Shown: in pieces, positions 48,543-58,566 of the stretch
Layout: every line of letters begins with the position of its first letter
How positions within the stretch are numbered: position 1 is the first letter of the stretch
NCBI GenBank assembly: GCA_000751595.1
Contig: CCMH01000006.1
Location: forward strand, 1 to 64,000
Direction: 5' to 3'
Origin: Weeksella massiliensis
GTDB lineage: Bacteria; Bacteroidota; Bacteroidia; Flavobacteriales; Weeksellaceae
DNA length: 64,000 nucleotides
Made by a program: the position numbers and the translations under genes
Notes under the pieces: model-generated
Told to the model about the DNA's origin: nothing
Seen by the model: only the letters and a program-made list of their open reading frames with translations
Database searches by the model: none

Positions 48543-49136
48543 AATAAGTAGTTTTAGTAGTTGCGGTGAAGGTATTACTTTATTTTATAATGTTTTAAAT
48601 AATTATAAATAATTACTAATTTTTTGTCTTATCTAAATAAAAACTTAAATTATTTTCGTGATTTTTTCTTCAAAAAGTAGTTCTTTATTATCCCTTAATA
48701 AATTTTTAGAAAGCAAAAATTAAGTTTATACATTTCTGCTTCTTCGTTATTAACTAAATAGAACATATACTCGAGCTAGTTCTATCAATTTGAATAAAAC
48801 CCAAAGAAAAGCTTATTAATCCTAGAAGAATTACAGAATATCAGTTTTTGATAATTAATAATTAAATACTGTTAATTATGAAAAATTAATTATTCTTCAA
48901 ATTTTACTAGAAGCTTCTAACTTGGGATTACTAAACCAGGCTAATTCAGTTGGTAAATCAGGATTTCCCGAAGCGCGGCACATCTAGTTTCTGAACATCG
49001 GACTTACTATTAACGGCAATATTGTTTTGAGTATGATTGGCATTTCGGAAAAAAAATCAGTCGATCCAGCATTCTCAAATACAGCTGGATATTTTTGGAA
49101 TTTTGCACATAAATCTAAAAATCGTCAACCACTTAA
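48543..49136. other. Long A/T-rich spacer with decayed-looking DNA
   Basis: 594 bases without a convincing gene. 48543-48900 is very A/T-rich and featureless. 48940-49136 is less A/T-rich and holds short open stretches on both strands that stop early, such as a plus-strand frame from about 48996 to 49176 (with ATG at 49033) reading SVDPAFSNTAGYFWNFAHKS, and a minus-strand piece reading DLPTELAWFSNPKLEASSK. They look like remnants of a disrupted gene, but I cannot name it. No repeats or transposase are seen. Confidence 0.35.
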
Positions 49137-50063
49137 TCATATAAACTCTATAATATCTGGTTTATCTGGGAGATAGAGTAACTTTACTTCTCCTACTTGG
49201 TAAGCGTGCATATCTGAGAGTAAAACTACTATCTTTTTTTCTATATAATGAGTCTTGCCGTCTTTATCGGTAAAGTTGATATTGATACGCATTTCTGGTT
49301 GCTCATTGATGTATGTTCCTGTCTGAGCAACTTTTGTTATATATCCTTTAGTTTCCAATCCATGTAGAAATAACTCATAGGAGTTTTTATGATTAAGTCC
49401 ACCTCCTAAACGGCTCAAAAATTTGTTAATAAATAACTCTATAAGTAGCCCGAAATACGGTGTCCAAACCCAAGGATGCCAAGGTGAAACCCAACGCCAT
49501 CCATTTCCATCATTAAAGAACATATAATTTCCTATGAAAACCGCTACAGCATATAGAAAGGAAAATAGAAATAACCAACGCTTTTTCGATTGTGTAGCAA
49601 AATAATCTCCTTCTCCTAGAATCCATGGAATTTCTGCTCTTTTTTGAGTGTTAAGTCGTAAAGGAAGTTTTTTTCCAACTTCATATCTCTTTAGTTGTGG
49701 TTTGCTATCAATAAAATCAAAAGTCGTTGTGATTTCAGACCCCACCAAATTGGGAAAGGTAACTAGTATTTCGGTAATAAAACTTCCTTCTTTGGTTTCT
49801 TTTTTAGTAATAATCTCTTTGATTTTAGCTTCTACGATCTTTCCGCTTCTCTGTAGTTCTTGTGCTTCTTTTAATAAGCGTTTTGGTTTAAGGACATACT
49901 GTCTAAATTGTACGGTGATAAAAAAAATCCAACCAATTAATCCCATCAATAAAGAAATTGTTGCCGGCCACGCACCCCAACTCCATTCTCCTACATAAGA
50001 AAAAAACAAAGGGAAAATGTATAGGAAAAAGAACATATACCATTGCCAAAAACTTCTACTCAT
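49137..50063 (-). CDS. Unknown membrane protein with two DUF3592-like modules
   Basis: 308 aa. Two N-terminal membrane helices (about 8-28 and 32-52), a soluble beta-rich segment, two further helices (about 163-183 and 198-216), and a second soluble segment. The soluble parts resemble each other: both start with a G-I/Y-type strand (SGKIVEAKIKEI; TKGYITKVAQTG), pass through an E-I/IN strand pair and end in YEVGKKLPLRL or YQVGEVKLLYLPDKP. The look is that of DUF3592-type proteins with an internal duplication. It lies 34 bases after the lipoprotein gene on the same strand. Confidence 0.6.
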   Translation of the reverse strand: MSRSFWQWYMFFFLYIFPLFFSYVGEWSWGAWPATISLLMGLIGWIFFITVQFRQYVLKPKRLLKEAQELQRSGKIVEAKIKEIITKKETKEGSFITEILVTFPNLVGSEITTTFDFIDSKPQLKRYEVGKKLPLRLNTQKRAEIPWILGEGDYFATQSKKRWLFLFSFLYAVAVFIGNYMFFNDGNGWRWVSPWHPWVWTPYFGLLIELFINKFLSRLGGGLNHKNSYELFLHGLETKGYITKVAQTGTYINEQPEMRININFTDKDGKTHYIEKKIVVLLSDMHAYQVGEVKLLYLPDKPDIIEFI

Positions 50064-50097
50064 ATCTTTTTTTATTCACTATTAATGACGTTCTCTG

Positions 50098-50856
50098 TTA
50101 TCTAATATCAAGCTTCTTAAACTTCCCTTCTCGATCTGTTTCTAAGGTGTAGTCAACACGTTCCCCTCTCAATGAAATAGTCCAAAACTGCTTGTACGGA
50201 TGATAGGTTACCGAAGAAGGAAACTCTATAAAACCTATCTCATCAAATCGATTAATAACCTCACTTAGAACTTGATGGGCGGTACGCAATTTTATAGAAG
50301 CAAGTGGATAGCTATCTTTCTCTATATTCTGCAAATCCCTTTTGGTTAGTCTTACAGGTTCTTTTTTTTCCCATTTTCCAGTTTTGGTTTCATACCAATA
50401 CCAATCAGCTTCTTCGTGGTTTGATGGATTAACAATTGGTAACCGTACCCTTTGATGCTCTACAAAGAAGATAGTAGAATAGAGCATTATATCTTTTGTA
50501 TTTAATACTGTAAACAATTCAGCTTGTATTTCATCTAATTTATTGGGTTGGAAAAGTAAGGATATATCGGTTCTATTCCATTTTTCTATATCATTCGTTA
50601 CCATTGCGATGGTGTACTCCAACTTGAGACTATCAAGAGTTGGATACAACTCCCGGATAAGTTCTCGGTATTTCTCAATCGTTTGATTTTTAGCTTTATT
50701 TTTAGAGTTAAATGGATTCTTAAAAGTATCTTTTACATTCTCTTGAGAATCATCTTTACTTTTAAAGGTGTCTTCGACTGCTTCTTTCACATAGTCGCAT
50801 GAAGTGAAGGTAAAAATAACAACTGACAGTAAATAAATTAATCCTAATCGTTTCAT
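50098..50856 (-). CDS. Unknown lipoprotein
   Basis: 252 aa with a lipoprotein signal (lipobox FTFTSC, Cys20). A lysine- and asparagine-rich linker (25-58) leads into a domain with helical parts (IEKYRELIRELYPTLDSLKLEY) and later strands (WTISLRGERVDYTLETDREG). I recognise no family. It sits just upstream of the DUF3592-like membrane protein gene in what looks like a two-gene unit. Codon use is richer in TCT, ATA and AAA and poorer in TCG than in the flanking housekeeping genes, which suggests accessory DNA. Confidence 0.6.
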   Translation of the reverse strand: MKRLGLIYLLSVVIFTFTSCDYVKEAVEDTFKSKDDSQENVKDTFKNPFNSKNKAKNQTIEKYRELIRELYPTLDSLKLEYTIAMVTNDIEKWNRTDISLLFQPNKLDEIQAELFTVLNTKDIMLYSTIFFVEHQRVRLPIVNPSNHEEADWYWYETKTGKWEKKEPVRLTKRDLQNIEKDSYPLASIKLRTAHQVLSEVINRFDEIGFIEFPSSVTYHPYKQFWTISLRGERVDYTLETDREGKFKKLDIR

Positions 50857-50998
50857 ACTATAATTATTTTACTTTCCATCTTTAACAAGATAAAAGGAAG
50901 TTGAGTTAAAATTATTTTCTATAAAGCTTAGGTTAATTATCCAAATATCTAAAGTTATGATATTATCATTGTGTTAAATTTCAATTATTTAGAGATGT

Positions 50999-51490
50999 CT
51001 AAAATAAATAAATTTGTTTCTGATGATCTATAATTTCACTTGTTACCTCGACAAAATAATGAGTTTGCCAAGATTGTGTTTTTTCGGCTTGTTTACTTTC
51101 GGTTTTCGTCCAACTCGGATAAACTCTGAATCCCCTTTTGCCTTCTTTCTGTTGGGTAGAAAGAATGTGCCTTTTCAACAATTCATTTTTAGGAAATAAG
51201 AAAAACCCATAATTGTTATTTTCTTCCGTAACAATAATCAAAAAATCAACATTATCCGATTCGTCTAATGGCTGAGTTTCGTTGTTCGAATTTCGTTTCC
51301 ATAACGTAACAAATTGCCCATTCTTTTTGGGCGTTATTTTAGCTTTTCTAAACTTGATATTGAAGTGAGCAGCCTTAAAATCACATCCTTCATAATCTTT
51401 TGCTTCTTTATCTTCTACAAGATCAAAGATTTCGATTGGAGAATTTCTAAATAGTATATTTTCTATTTTCTTTAATTCTGAGAGCATCAT
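50999..51490 (-). CDS. MepB family protein
   Basis: 163 aa. The central block YEGCDFKAAHFNIKFRKAKI followed by TPKKNGQFVTLWKR, then DESDNVDFLIIVTEE and FFLFPKNELLK, is the hallmark of the MepB family, first named for a gene next to the mepRA efflux locus of Staphylococcus aureus. Its biochemical role is unknown. No mepA-like pump is present here, so this copy stands alone, in an accessory-looking stretch beside tRNA-Met. Small, soluble, no signal peptide. Two ATG codons are adjacent; either may be the start. Confidence 0.85.
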   Translation of the reverse strand: MMLSELKKIENILFRNSPIEIFDLVEDKEAKDYEGCDFKAAHFNIKFRKAKITPKKNGQFVTLWKRNSNNETQPLDESDNVDFLIIVTEENNNYGFFLFPKNELLKRHILSTQQKEGKRGFRVYPSWTKTESKQAEKTQSWQTHYFVEVTSEIIDHQKQIYLF

Positions 51491-51566
51491 GAAGTGTTAA
51501 GGAAGTTTGGTGAATCATTCATACGATGAGGAATAATGAGTAGAATAATATCCTACCTATAACAAT

Positions 51567-51603
51567 AAAAAAATGGACGTAAGTACAATACTTCGTCCAT
51601 TTT
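51567..51603 (-). terminator. Terminator of tRNA-Met
   Basis: Minus-strand hairpin with the arms AATGGACG/CGTCCATT extended by AAGT/ACTT, and a seven-T tail. It lies 40 bases past the tRNA. Confidence 0.75.
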
Positions 51604-51643
51604 AGTCCACTAAACTTGATAATTATTAACTTCAAGCTTTTTG

Positions 51644-51717
51644 TAGCGAAGAGCAGAATCGAACTGCCGACCTCAGGGTTATGAATCCTGCGCTCTAACC
51701 ATCTGAGCTACCTCGCC
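51644..51717 (-). tRNA. tRNA-Met (CAT anticodon)
   Basis: 74-nt cloverleaf on the minus strand. Acceptor GGCGAGG pairs with CTTCGCT (two G-U pairs), discriminator A. D-arm GCTC...GAGC; anticodon arm CAGGA-TTCATAA-CCCTG with anticodon CAT; T-arm GGCAG-TTCGATT-CTGCT. The 3' CCA is not encoded. The C1-A72-type mismatch and three G-C anticodon-stem pairs of an initiator are absent, so this is an elongator methionine tRNA, or a tRNA-Ile whose C34 becomes lysidine; I favour Met. Confidence 0.93.
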
Positions 51718-51727
51718 AATTGGAGTG

Positions 51728-51760
51728 CAAATATAAAAGGATTTTTCTAATATTTGCAAA
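51728..51760 (-). promoter_or_regulatory. Promoter of tRNA-Met
   Basis: Minus-strand -7 box TATATTTG (51728-51735) with TTTG at 51757-51760, spacing 21, followed by GCACTCC. It matches the promoter at 204-236. Confidence 0.8.
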
Positions 51761-51821
51761 CTTTCTCCAGAAAAAATATAATTATTTTTTAGTTTTCAGT
51801 CTATCGACTTTCTAATCTATT

Positions 51822-53003
51822 CTATTTCAATGCTTCTTTAATTCTATACATCGCTTCTTTCAACTGCTCTGTTGAGGCAGCATACGAAATTCGAATACAA
51901 TTTGGCGAACCAAAAGCAGTTCCCGACACTACAGCAACCAAGGCTTTTTCTAATAAAAACATCGCCAAATCATCGGCAGATTCTATCGTTACTCCTTGAA
52001 AAGTCTGTCCGAAAAGCTCCGAAACATCCGGAAAAATATAAAAAGCTCCATTGGGTTCATTCACTCTAAATCCATTGATTTCATTTGCCCATTGAATCAT
52101 TAAATTTCTACGTTCTGCAAAAGAATCTACCATATAATGAACCGCAGACGGATCAGCCTCCAATGCAGTAATCGCCGCTCTTTGCGCTATAGAATTTGCG
52201 CCAGAAGTTACTTGTCCCTGAAGGGTTTCGCATGCTTTGGCCAACTTTTCTGGTGCACCAATAAATCCTATTCTCCAACCTGTCATCGCAAAACCTTTGG
52301 CCAACCCATTAATTGTAACCGTTTGTTCGTACACTTCTGGGAAAGAAGCAATACTTACCATTTTATCTCCGTACGTTATATGCTCATAAATCTCATCAGA
52401 AATAATAATTACTTCCGGATATTTTGCCATTACGGTTGCAATTGCTTTCAGTTCTTGTTCGGTGTATACACTCCCAGAAGGATTGCAAGGAGAACTATAG
52501 ATCAATGCTTTGGTTTTTGGTGTGATGTGTTCCTCGATTTGGGCAGCTGTAACCTTGAAATCATTCTCGATACTTGCCGGAATAAAAACAGGTTTACCGC
52601 CTGATAATTCGACAATATCCGAATAACTCACCCAATAAGGAGTCGGGATCAATACCTCATCTCCATCGCTCACCAATGATTGAATTACATTATAAATCGA
52701 TTGTTTTGCTCCGGTAGAAACCACAATCTGCGAGGCAGTATAATCGATACCATTATCACGTTTGAATTTTTTTATAATCGCTTCTTTCAGCTCTGGATAA
52801 CCAGAAATAGGCGGATAGGCAGTCCAATTTTCGTCCAATGCTTTCTTGGCTGCATCTTTTATAAAATCGGGTGTATGAAAATCGGGTTCACCAATACTCA
52901 AACTAATAATGTCGAGTCCTTGGCTACGTAAATCACGTGCTTTTTGGGTCATGGCAATGGTAGCCGATGGTTTAAGCTTTTGTAAACGTTCTGAAAGTTG
53001 CAT
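51822..53003 (-). CDS. aspC: Aspartate aminotransferase family protein
   Basis: 393-aa class I PLP aminotransferase of the type 1b aspartate aminotransferase group. Motifs: SIGEPDFHTPDFI, VVSTGAKQSIYN, SSPCNPSGSVYT with the substrate/PLP-binding Asn, IISDEIYEHITYG, and the PLP lysine in INGLAKGFAMTGWRIG; the carboxylate-binding arginine is in CIRISYA. Related branched-chain or prephenate-type substrates are possible. Own promoter at 53042-53049, and no clear terminator before the tRNA. Confidence 0.92.
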   Translation of the reverse strand: MQLSERLQKLKPSATIAMTQKARDLRSQGLDIISLSIGEPDFHTPDFIKDAAKKALDENWTAYPPISGYPELKEAIIKKFKRDNGIDYTASQIVVSTGAKQSIYNVIQSLVSDGDEVLIPTPYWVSYSDIVELSGGKPVFIPASIENDFKVTAAQIEEHITPKTKALIYSSPCNPSGSVYTEQELKAIATVMAKYPEVIIISDEIYEHITYGDKMVSIASFPEVYEQTVTINGLAKGFAMTGWRIGFIGAPEKLAKACETLQGQVTSGANSIAQRAAITALEADPSAVHYMVDSFAERRNLMIQWANEINGFRVNEPNGAFYIFPDVSELFGQTFQGVTIESADDLAMFLLEKALVAVVSGTAFGSPNCIRISYAASTEQLKEAMYRIKEALK

Positions 53004-53041
53004 GGAATAAAAAAATTAATTCTTAACTTTATAATATCCTA

Positions 53042-53049
53042 CAAAGATA
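53042..53049 (-). promoter_or_regulatory. Promoter of aspC
   Basis: Minus-strand -7 box TATCTTTG, 38 bases before the ATG; it overlaps a TGTAGGAT copy (53036-53043). Confidence 0.55.
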
Positions 53050-53104
53050 ATTGAATTCTTATGCAGTATAGGATAAAATCATATCAAAATAAAACAAAAA
53101 AATT

Positions 53105-53605
53105 ATGCAAACAACAACTTTCCAAGGAGAAAAAATTTCTACGCAAGGAAATTTACCTGCTGTAGATCAACAAGCCCCTAACTTTAACCTTCCAGATGCG
53201 AAAGGAAATCAGCATGCATTAACCGATTACGAGAAAAAATTCGTTGTCCTCAATATTTTTCCAAAAATCAAAACACCAGTTTGTAGTGCTTCGGTAAGAA
53301 AATTCAATCAATCCGCGGCCGATTTACCAAATACGGTTGTTTTGTGCATTTCGAAAGATTCGAAAGAAGATATCGCTGAATTTTGCGCTGCAGAAGGAAT
53401 CGATAATGTGGTAACGCTTTCGGCGGCTGAAGATCAGAATTTCGAAAAAGAATATGGCGTTTTGATGACCGAAGGGCCATTGAAAGGACTTTTCGCAAGA
53501 AGCGTTGTCGTTATTTCGCCCGAAGGCAAAGTTGTGTACGAAGAATTGTTACCGAAAATTGAACAAGAACCCAATTACGAACAAGCTTTGAAAGCTGCTC
53601 AATAA
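53105..53605 (+). CDS. tpx: Thiol peroxidase (Tpx)
   Basis: 166-aa atypical two-cysteine peroxiredoxin that reduces lipid and hydrogen peroxide through thioredoxin. The peroxidatic site is TPVCSASVRKFN and the resolving cysteine is in TVVLCISKD, as in Tpx. NFNLPDAKGNQHALTDY and the C-terminal EQEPNYEQALKAA complete the fold. Cytoplasmic or periplasmic: no signal peptide is seen. Single gene ending in a strong terminator. Confidence 0.95.
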   Translation: MQTTTFQGEKISTQGNLPAVDQQAPNFNLPDAKGNQHALTDYEKKFVVLNIFPKIKTPVCSASVRKFNQSAADLPNTVVLCISKDSKEDIAEFCAAEGIDNVVTLSAAEDQNFEKEYGVLMTEGPLKGLFARSVVVISPEGKVVYEELLPKIEQEPNYEQALKAAQ

Positions 53606-53606
53606 T

Positions 53607-53634
53607 AAAAAAACCGGCAAATGCCGGTTTTTTT
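53607..53634. terminator. Bidirectional terminator (tpx and tmm)
   Basis: 8-bp hairpin AAACCGGC/GCCGGTTT (53611-53630) with AAAT loop, an A run before and a T run after. Confidence 0.9.
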
Positions 53635-53664
53635 ATACTCTATATCTTGTTTGTATAAACTAAA

Positions 53665-55307
<1,643 letters not shown>

Positions 55308-55313
55308 ACTTTG

Positions 55314-55345
55314 CAAATATACAAAATATATCTTATTTAAGCAAA
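55314..55345 (-). promoter_or_regulatory. Promoter of tmm
   Basis: Minus-strand -7 box TATATTTG (55314-55321) and TTTG (55342-55345), spacing 20: a near-ideal promoter. 55346-55494 holds only an ACTCC/GGAGT hairpin at 55465-55480. Confidence 0.7.
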
Positions 55346-55494
55346 AATCAGGTGTTTTTTAAAGATTTTCACATAAAATAGATAGTAAAAACAAGTTTTT
55401 ATGCAATCAAAGAAAGAGTCTCACAAGACACATTAACCCTTTGTGGTTTTCATATTTGAAAAGAACTCCATTTCCGGAGTGGAATATTTTAAAT

Positions 55495-55529
55495 AAAAAA
55501 AGGCTGTTTCACGTGTTGTGATACAGCCT
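55495..55529 (-). terminator. Terminator of glnN
   Basis: Hairpin AGGCTGT/ACAGCCT (55501-55529) with a partly paired loop and a seven-T tail on the minus strand. Confidence 0.85.
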
Positions 55530-55557
55530 CTTTGATTACAATTTTATAAAAAAATTC

Positions 55558-57747
55558 TTATCGTGTAAATAACAATTCTCTGTACTTGGTCAAAGTCCAT
55601 AATTCATTGTCTACCATCAATTCTAATTTATCAGCATGATGACGAATTATGTCAAAATATGGTTTCACGACATAGCAATATGCATGCGCCACAGCTTCTA
55701 AATCTTCTAGAGCATTGGCCTTCTTGCGCTCATCAATCATCAAATGGACGTTCTCGTTGATCGCAGAAATATGTCCCGAAATTTTCTTCAAAATAATGAT
55801 TTGTTCTTTGGCAATTTCCTCAAACTCTTCTCCAAAAATTTCTTTTAATCCTTTCACATTTTCTACCAATAAATTCTGATAACGCAATGCTGTCGGAATT
55901 ACATGGTTTCGAGCAATATCGCCTAACACACGTCCTTCGATCTGAATTTTTTTGATATAATCTTCTAATTCTATTTCGTATCGCGCATGAACTTCGGTCC
56001 GATTCATCACATTCATCGACTCAAAAACCTCATACGATTTTTCAGAAATCTTTGCTTGCAATGCTTCTGGCGTAGTTTTATGGTTGGATAAGCCTCTTTT
56101 CTCAGCTTCTTTTTCCCATGCTTCACTATATCCGTCGCCTTCAAACAGGATATTTTTGGTTTCTTTGATGTATTCTCTCAAAACATTAAAGATAGCCTCG
56201 TCTTTTTTCAGTCCTTCTTTTTCGATCAAAGCATCTACTTGTTGTTTGAAAACCGTTAACTGCTTTGCCATAATCGTATTGAGAGTGGTCATCGCATTGG
56301 CACAATTGGCGGTAGAACCCACCGCGCGGAACTCAAATTTATTGCCCGTAAAAGCAAAAGGCGATGTTCGATTTCGATCCGTATTATCCAACAACACGTC
56401 CGGAATTTTTCCAACGACGTTTAGTTTAAGATCTGTTTTTTCTGCTGGTGATAATTTTCCGGTCGAAACGCCTTCTAATTCTTCCAAAACTTTGGTCAAT
56501 TGTTGTCCGATAAAAATCGAAATAATAGCCGGAGGCGCTTCATTTGCTCCCAAACGATGATCGTTCGACGCAGAAGCAATCGAAGCTCTCATCAATTCTT
56601 CATATTCAGAAACCGCTTTAATGGTATTGATAAAAAAGGTCAGGAATTGCAAATTGCTCATCGGAGTTTTTCCTGGCGATAATAGGTTAACACCGGTATC
56701 GGTTGCCAACGACCAGTTGTTGTGTTTCCCTGATCCGTTAACACCTTTGAAAGGTTTTTCGTGAAACAACACTTTAAAATAATGACGTTCGGCTACTTTT
56801 TGCATCACATCCATCAACAAAGAATTGTGGTCAACAGCCAAATTGGTTTCCTCGAAAATTGGTGCCAACTCGAACTGATTCGGAGCGACTTCGTTATGAC
56901 GTGTTTTCACCGGAATTCCCAACAACATACATTCGTTTTCTAAATCGCGCATATAATTGAGCACTCGCGTCGGAATCGATCCAAAATAATGATCCTCCAA
57001 CTGTTGTCCTTTTGCCGAAACATGCCCCAACAACGTTCTACCAGTTTGTAAAATATCTGGACGAGAACTTGCCAATGCACTATCAATCAAAAAATATTCT
57101 TGTTCCCAACCCAAGGTTGCGGTTACCTTTTTCACATTCTTATCAAAATAACGCGCCACTTCTGTTGCCGCCGTATCGATTACCGACAAAGCGCGTAACA
57201 AAGGAGCTTTGTTGTCTAACGCTTCACCTGTGTAGGATACAAAAACGGTCGGAATACACAACGTTGTTCCAAAAACAAAAGCCGGAGATGTAGGATCCCA
57301 AGCGGTATATCCTCTTGCTTCGAAGGTGTTTCTAATTCCGCCATTCGGGAAAGAAGACGCATCAGGTTCTTGTTGTACCAATTGTGTTCCTCCGAATTTT
57401 TCTACCGGATCTCCACCTTCCACATCCGTTTCGAAAAAAGCGTCGTGTTTTTCGGCAGTCGTACCTGTCAAAGGTTGAAACCAATGCGTATAATGCGTTA
57501 CTCCTTTGCTCATGGCCCAATCTTTCATGCCTTGTGCAATATTATCGGCCAAACGACGATCGATTTTCACGCCCTGATCGATAGCGGCTCTAACTGCTTT
57601 GTATGACTCGGGTGTTAGAAATTGGCGCATCGCTTTGTCGTTGAAGACATTTTCGCCAAATATTTGTGACTTTCTCGGAAGTTCTTCTACTTCTACCGGT
57701 TGTCTTGAGCTAGCCGCTTTTAGGGCTTCGAATCGAAATGTTGACAT
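55558..57747 (-). CDS. glnN: Type III glutamine synthetase
   Basis: 729-aa GlnN-type enzyme joining ammonia to glutamate; about 250 residues longer than GlnA, as usual for type III. Motifs: GWEQEYFLIDSALA, TRHNEVAPNQFELAPIFEE, the ATP/substrate block KPFKGVNGSGKHNNWSLATD, and ASNDHRLGANEAPPAIISIF. The C-terminal helical region (about 480-729) is the type III extension that forms the double-hexamer contacts. It appears as a single gene with its own promoter and terminator; no glnB or amt gene is adjacent. Confidence 0.96.
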   Translation of the reverse strand: MSTFRFEALKAASSRQPVEVEELPRKSQIFGENVFNDKAMRQFLTPESYKAVRAAIDQGVKIDRRLADNIAQGMKDWAMSKGVTHYTHWFQPLTGTTAEKHDAFFETDVEGGDPVEKFGGTQLVQQEPDASSFPNGGIRNTFEARGYTAWDPTSPAFVFGTTLCIPTVFVSYTGEALDNKAPLLRALSVIDTAATEVARYFDKNVKKVTATLGWEQEYFLIDSALASSRPDILQTGRTLLGHVSAKGQQLEDHYFGSIPTRVLNYMRDLENECMLLGIPVKTRHNEVAPNQFELAPIFEETNLAVDHNSLLMDVMQKVAERHYFKVLFHEKPFKGVNGSGKHNNWSLATDTGVNLLSPGKTPMSNLQFLTFFINTIKAVSEYEELMRASIASASNDHRLGANEAPPAIISIFIGQQLTKVLEELEGVSTGKLSPAEKTDLKLNVVGKIPDVLLDNTDRNRTSPFAFTGNKFEFRAVGSTANCANAMTTLNTIMAKQLTVFKQQVDALIEKEGLKKDEAIFNVLREYIKETKNILFEGDGYSEAWEKEAEKRGLSNHKTTPEALQAKISEKSYEVFESMNVMNRTEVHARYEIELEDYIKKIQIEGRVLGDIARNHVIPTALRYQNLLVENVKGLKEIFGEEFEEIAKEQIIILKKISGHISAINENVHLMIDERKKANALEDLEAVAHAYCYVVKPYFDIIRHHADKLELMVDNELWTLTKYRELLFTR

Positions 57748-57777
57748 AATTCTCTAATTTGAGTAAGTTTTATAGGG

Positions 57778-57785
57778 CAAAATTA
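57778..57785 (-). promoter_or_regulatory. Promoter of glnN
   Basis: Minus-strand -7 box TAATTTTG, 30 bases before the ATG; -33 box weak (ATTG). Confidence 0.5.
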
Positions 57786-57905
57786 TAAAAAAGTATAAAA
57801 CCAATTACATTACCCCATAAAAAAATAGGGGTGTTGATAAAAATTTAACATTAAGCTTTTTTGTGAAATTTCTCAAGATTGTTTAAAACAGAAAAGTAAA
57901 GGCAT

Positions 57906-57939
57906 AAAAAAAACGGTCTTTAATAAAAAAGACCGTTTT
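57906..57939 (-). terminator. Terminator of the DUF4293 gene
   Basis: Hairpin AAAACGGTC/GACCGTTTT with A/T-rich inner pairs and a T8 tail on the minus strand. Confidence 0.85.
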
Positions 57940-57968
57940 CGCACGCATATTAAAAAAGTTGTAGGATT

Positions 57969-58382
57969 TTATCTAAATCGATCTATAGATTTCACAAGTT
58001 TTTCGTCCTTTTTAATGAATCGATTCGCTAATAGCAGAAGCACAATCGGAATGATCGGTACGAAAACCCAAATACCTTTCTCAGAAAAATTTTCTCCAGG
58101 TAAGATTAATAGATAATATAATAAAAAACCTAAAATTAATAAATTCAATACAATATTTAACCATCCTAACGTTAGTTGTAGCTTTCTATTCTTAAAAAGC
58201 ATGATGGTTAAGAACGACAAAAATGCAGAGGCAAAAAAAGCAAACATGGCAATTGCATCTCCGTTTGCTGGATTAGAAAGCCAATCGACGATCAAATCGT
58301 ACATATAATCTGCATTGATGGCAAATATACAAGAAAATATCCCACTAAGAAATAAAAAGAGACTTTGTTTTCGTTGAATCAT
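57969..58382 (-). CDS. DUF4293 membrane protein
   Basis: 137 aa with four membrane segments (about 7-23, 40-61, 70-91, 102-119). The start MIQRKQSLFLFLSGI is the DUF4293 hallmark (MIQRxQS), and the family is known mainly as the neighbour of rho in Bacteroidota, as here: it is divergent from rho. Function unknown; the conserved linkage may mean co-regulation, but nothing in the sequence shows it. Confidence 0.82.
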   Translation of the reverse strand: MIQRKQSLFLFLSGIFSCIFAINADYMYDLIVDWLSNPANGDAIAMFAFFASAFLSFLTIMLFKNRKLQLTLGWLNIVLNLLILGFLLYYLLILPGENFSEKGIWVFVPIIPIVLLLLANRFIKKDEKLVKSIDRFR

Positions 58383-58399
58383 TACATAAATTTTCTCTA

Positions 58400-58407
58400 C
58401 AAAATTA
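58400..58407 (-). promoter_or_regulatory. Promoter of the DUF4293 gene
   Basis: Minus-strand -7 box TAATTTTG, 17 bases before the ATG; -33 box not found. Confidence 0.45.
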
Positions 58408-58566
58408 GGTGATTTTTTTTTAGTTTACCTAATTATTCGTACTATTGCAAGGTATAAATCTTATTATAACCGCATCAAAACACAAACTTTGTTTTGATTT
58501 CCAACCACTTTACATCTTTTATAAAAACAATTTCAAACTTAAATAATTTTACCCGTAAGAGGAATT

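Noticed and set aside
49033-49176. 48-codon plus-strand frame as an intact gene
   Set aside because: Its 3' end runs into the antisense of the next gene, it has no promoter and no recognisable family; kept only as a possible remnant.
51644-51717. Attachment-site duplication at tRNA-Met
   Set aside because: I looked for a second copy of the tRNA 3' end in the flanking 5 kb and saw none.
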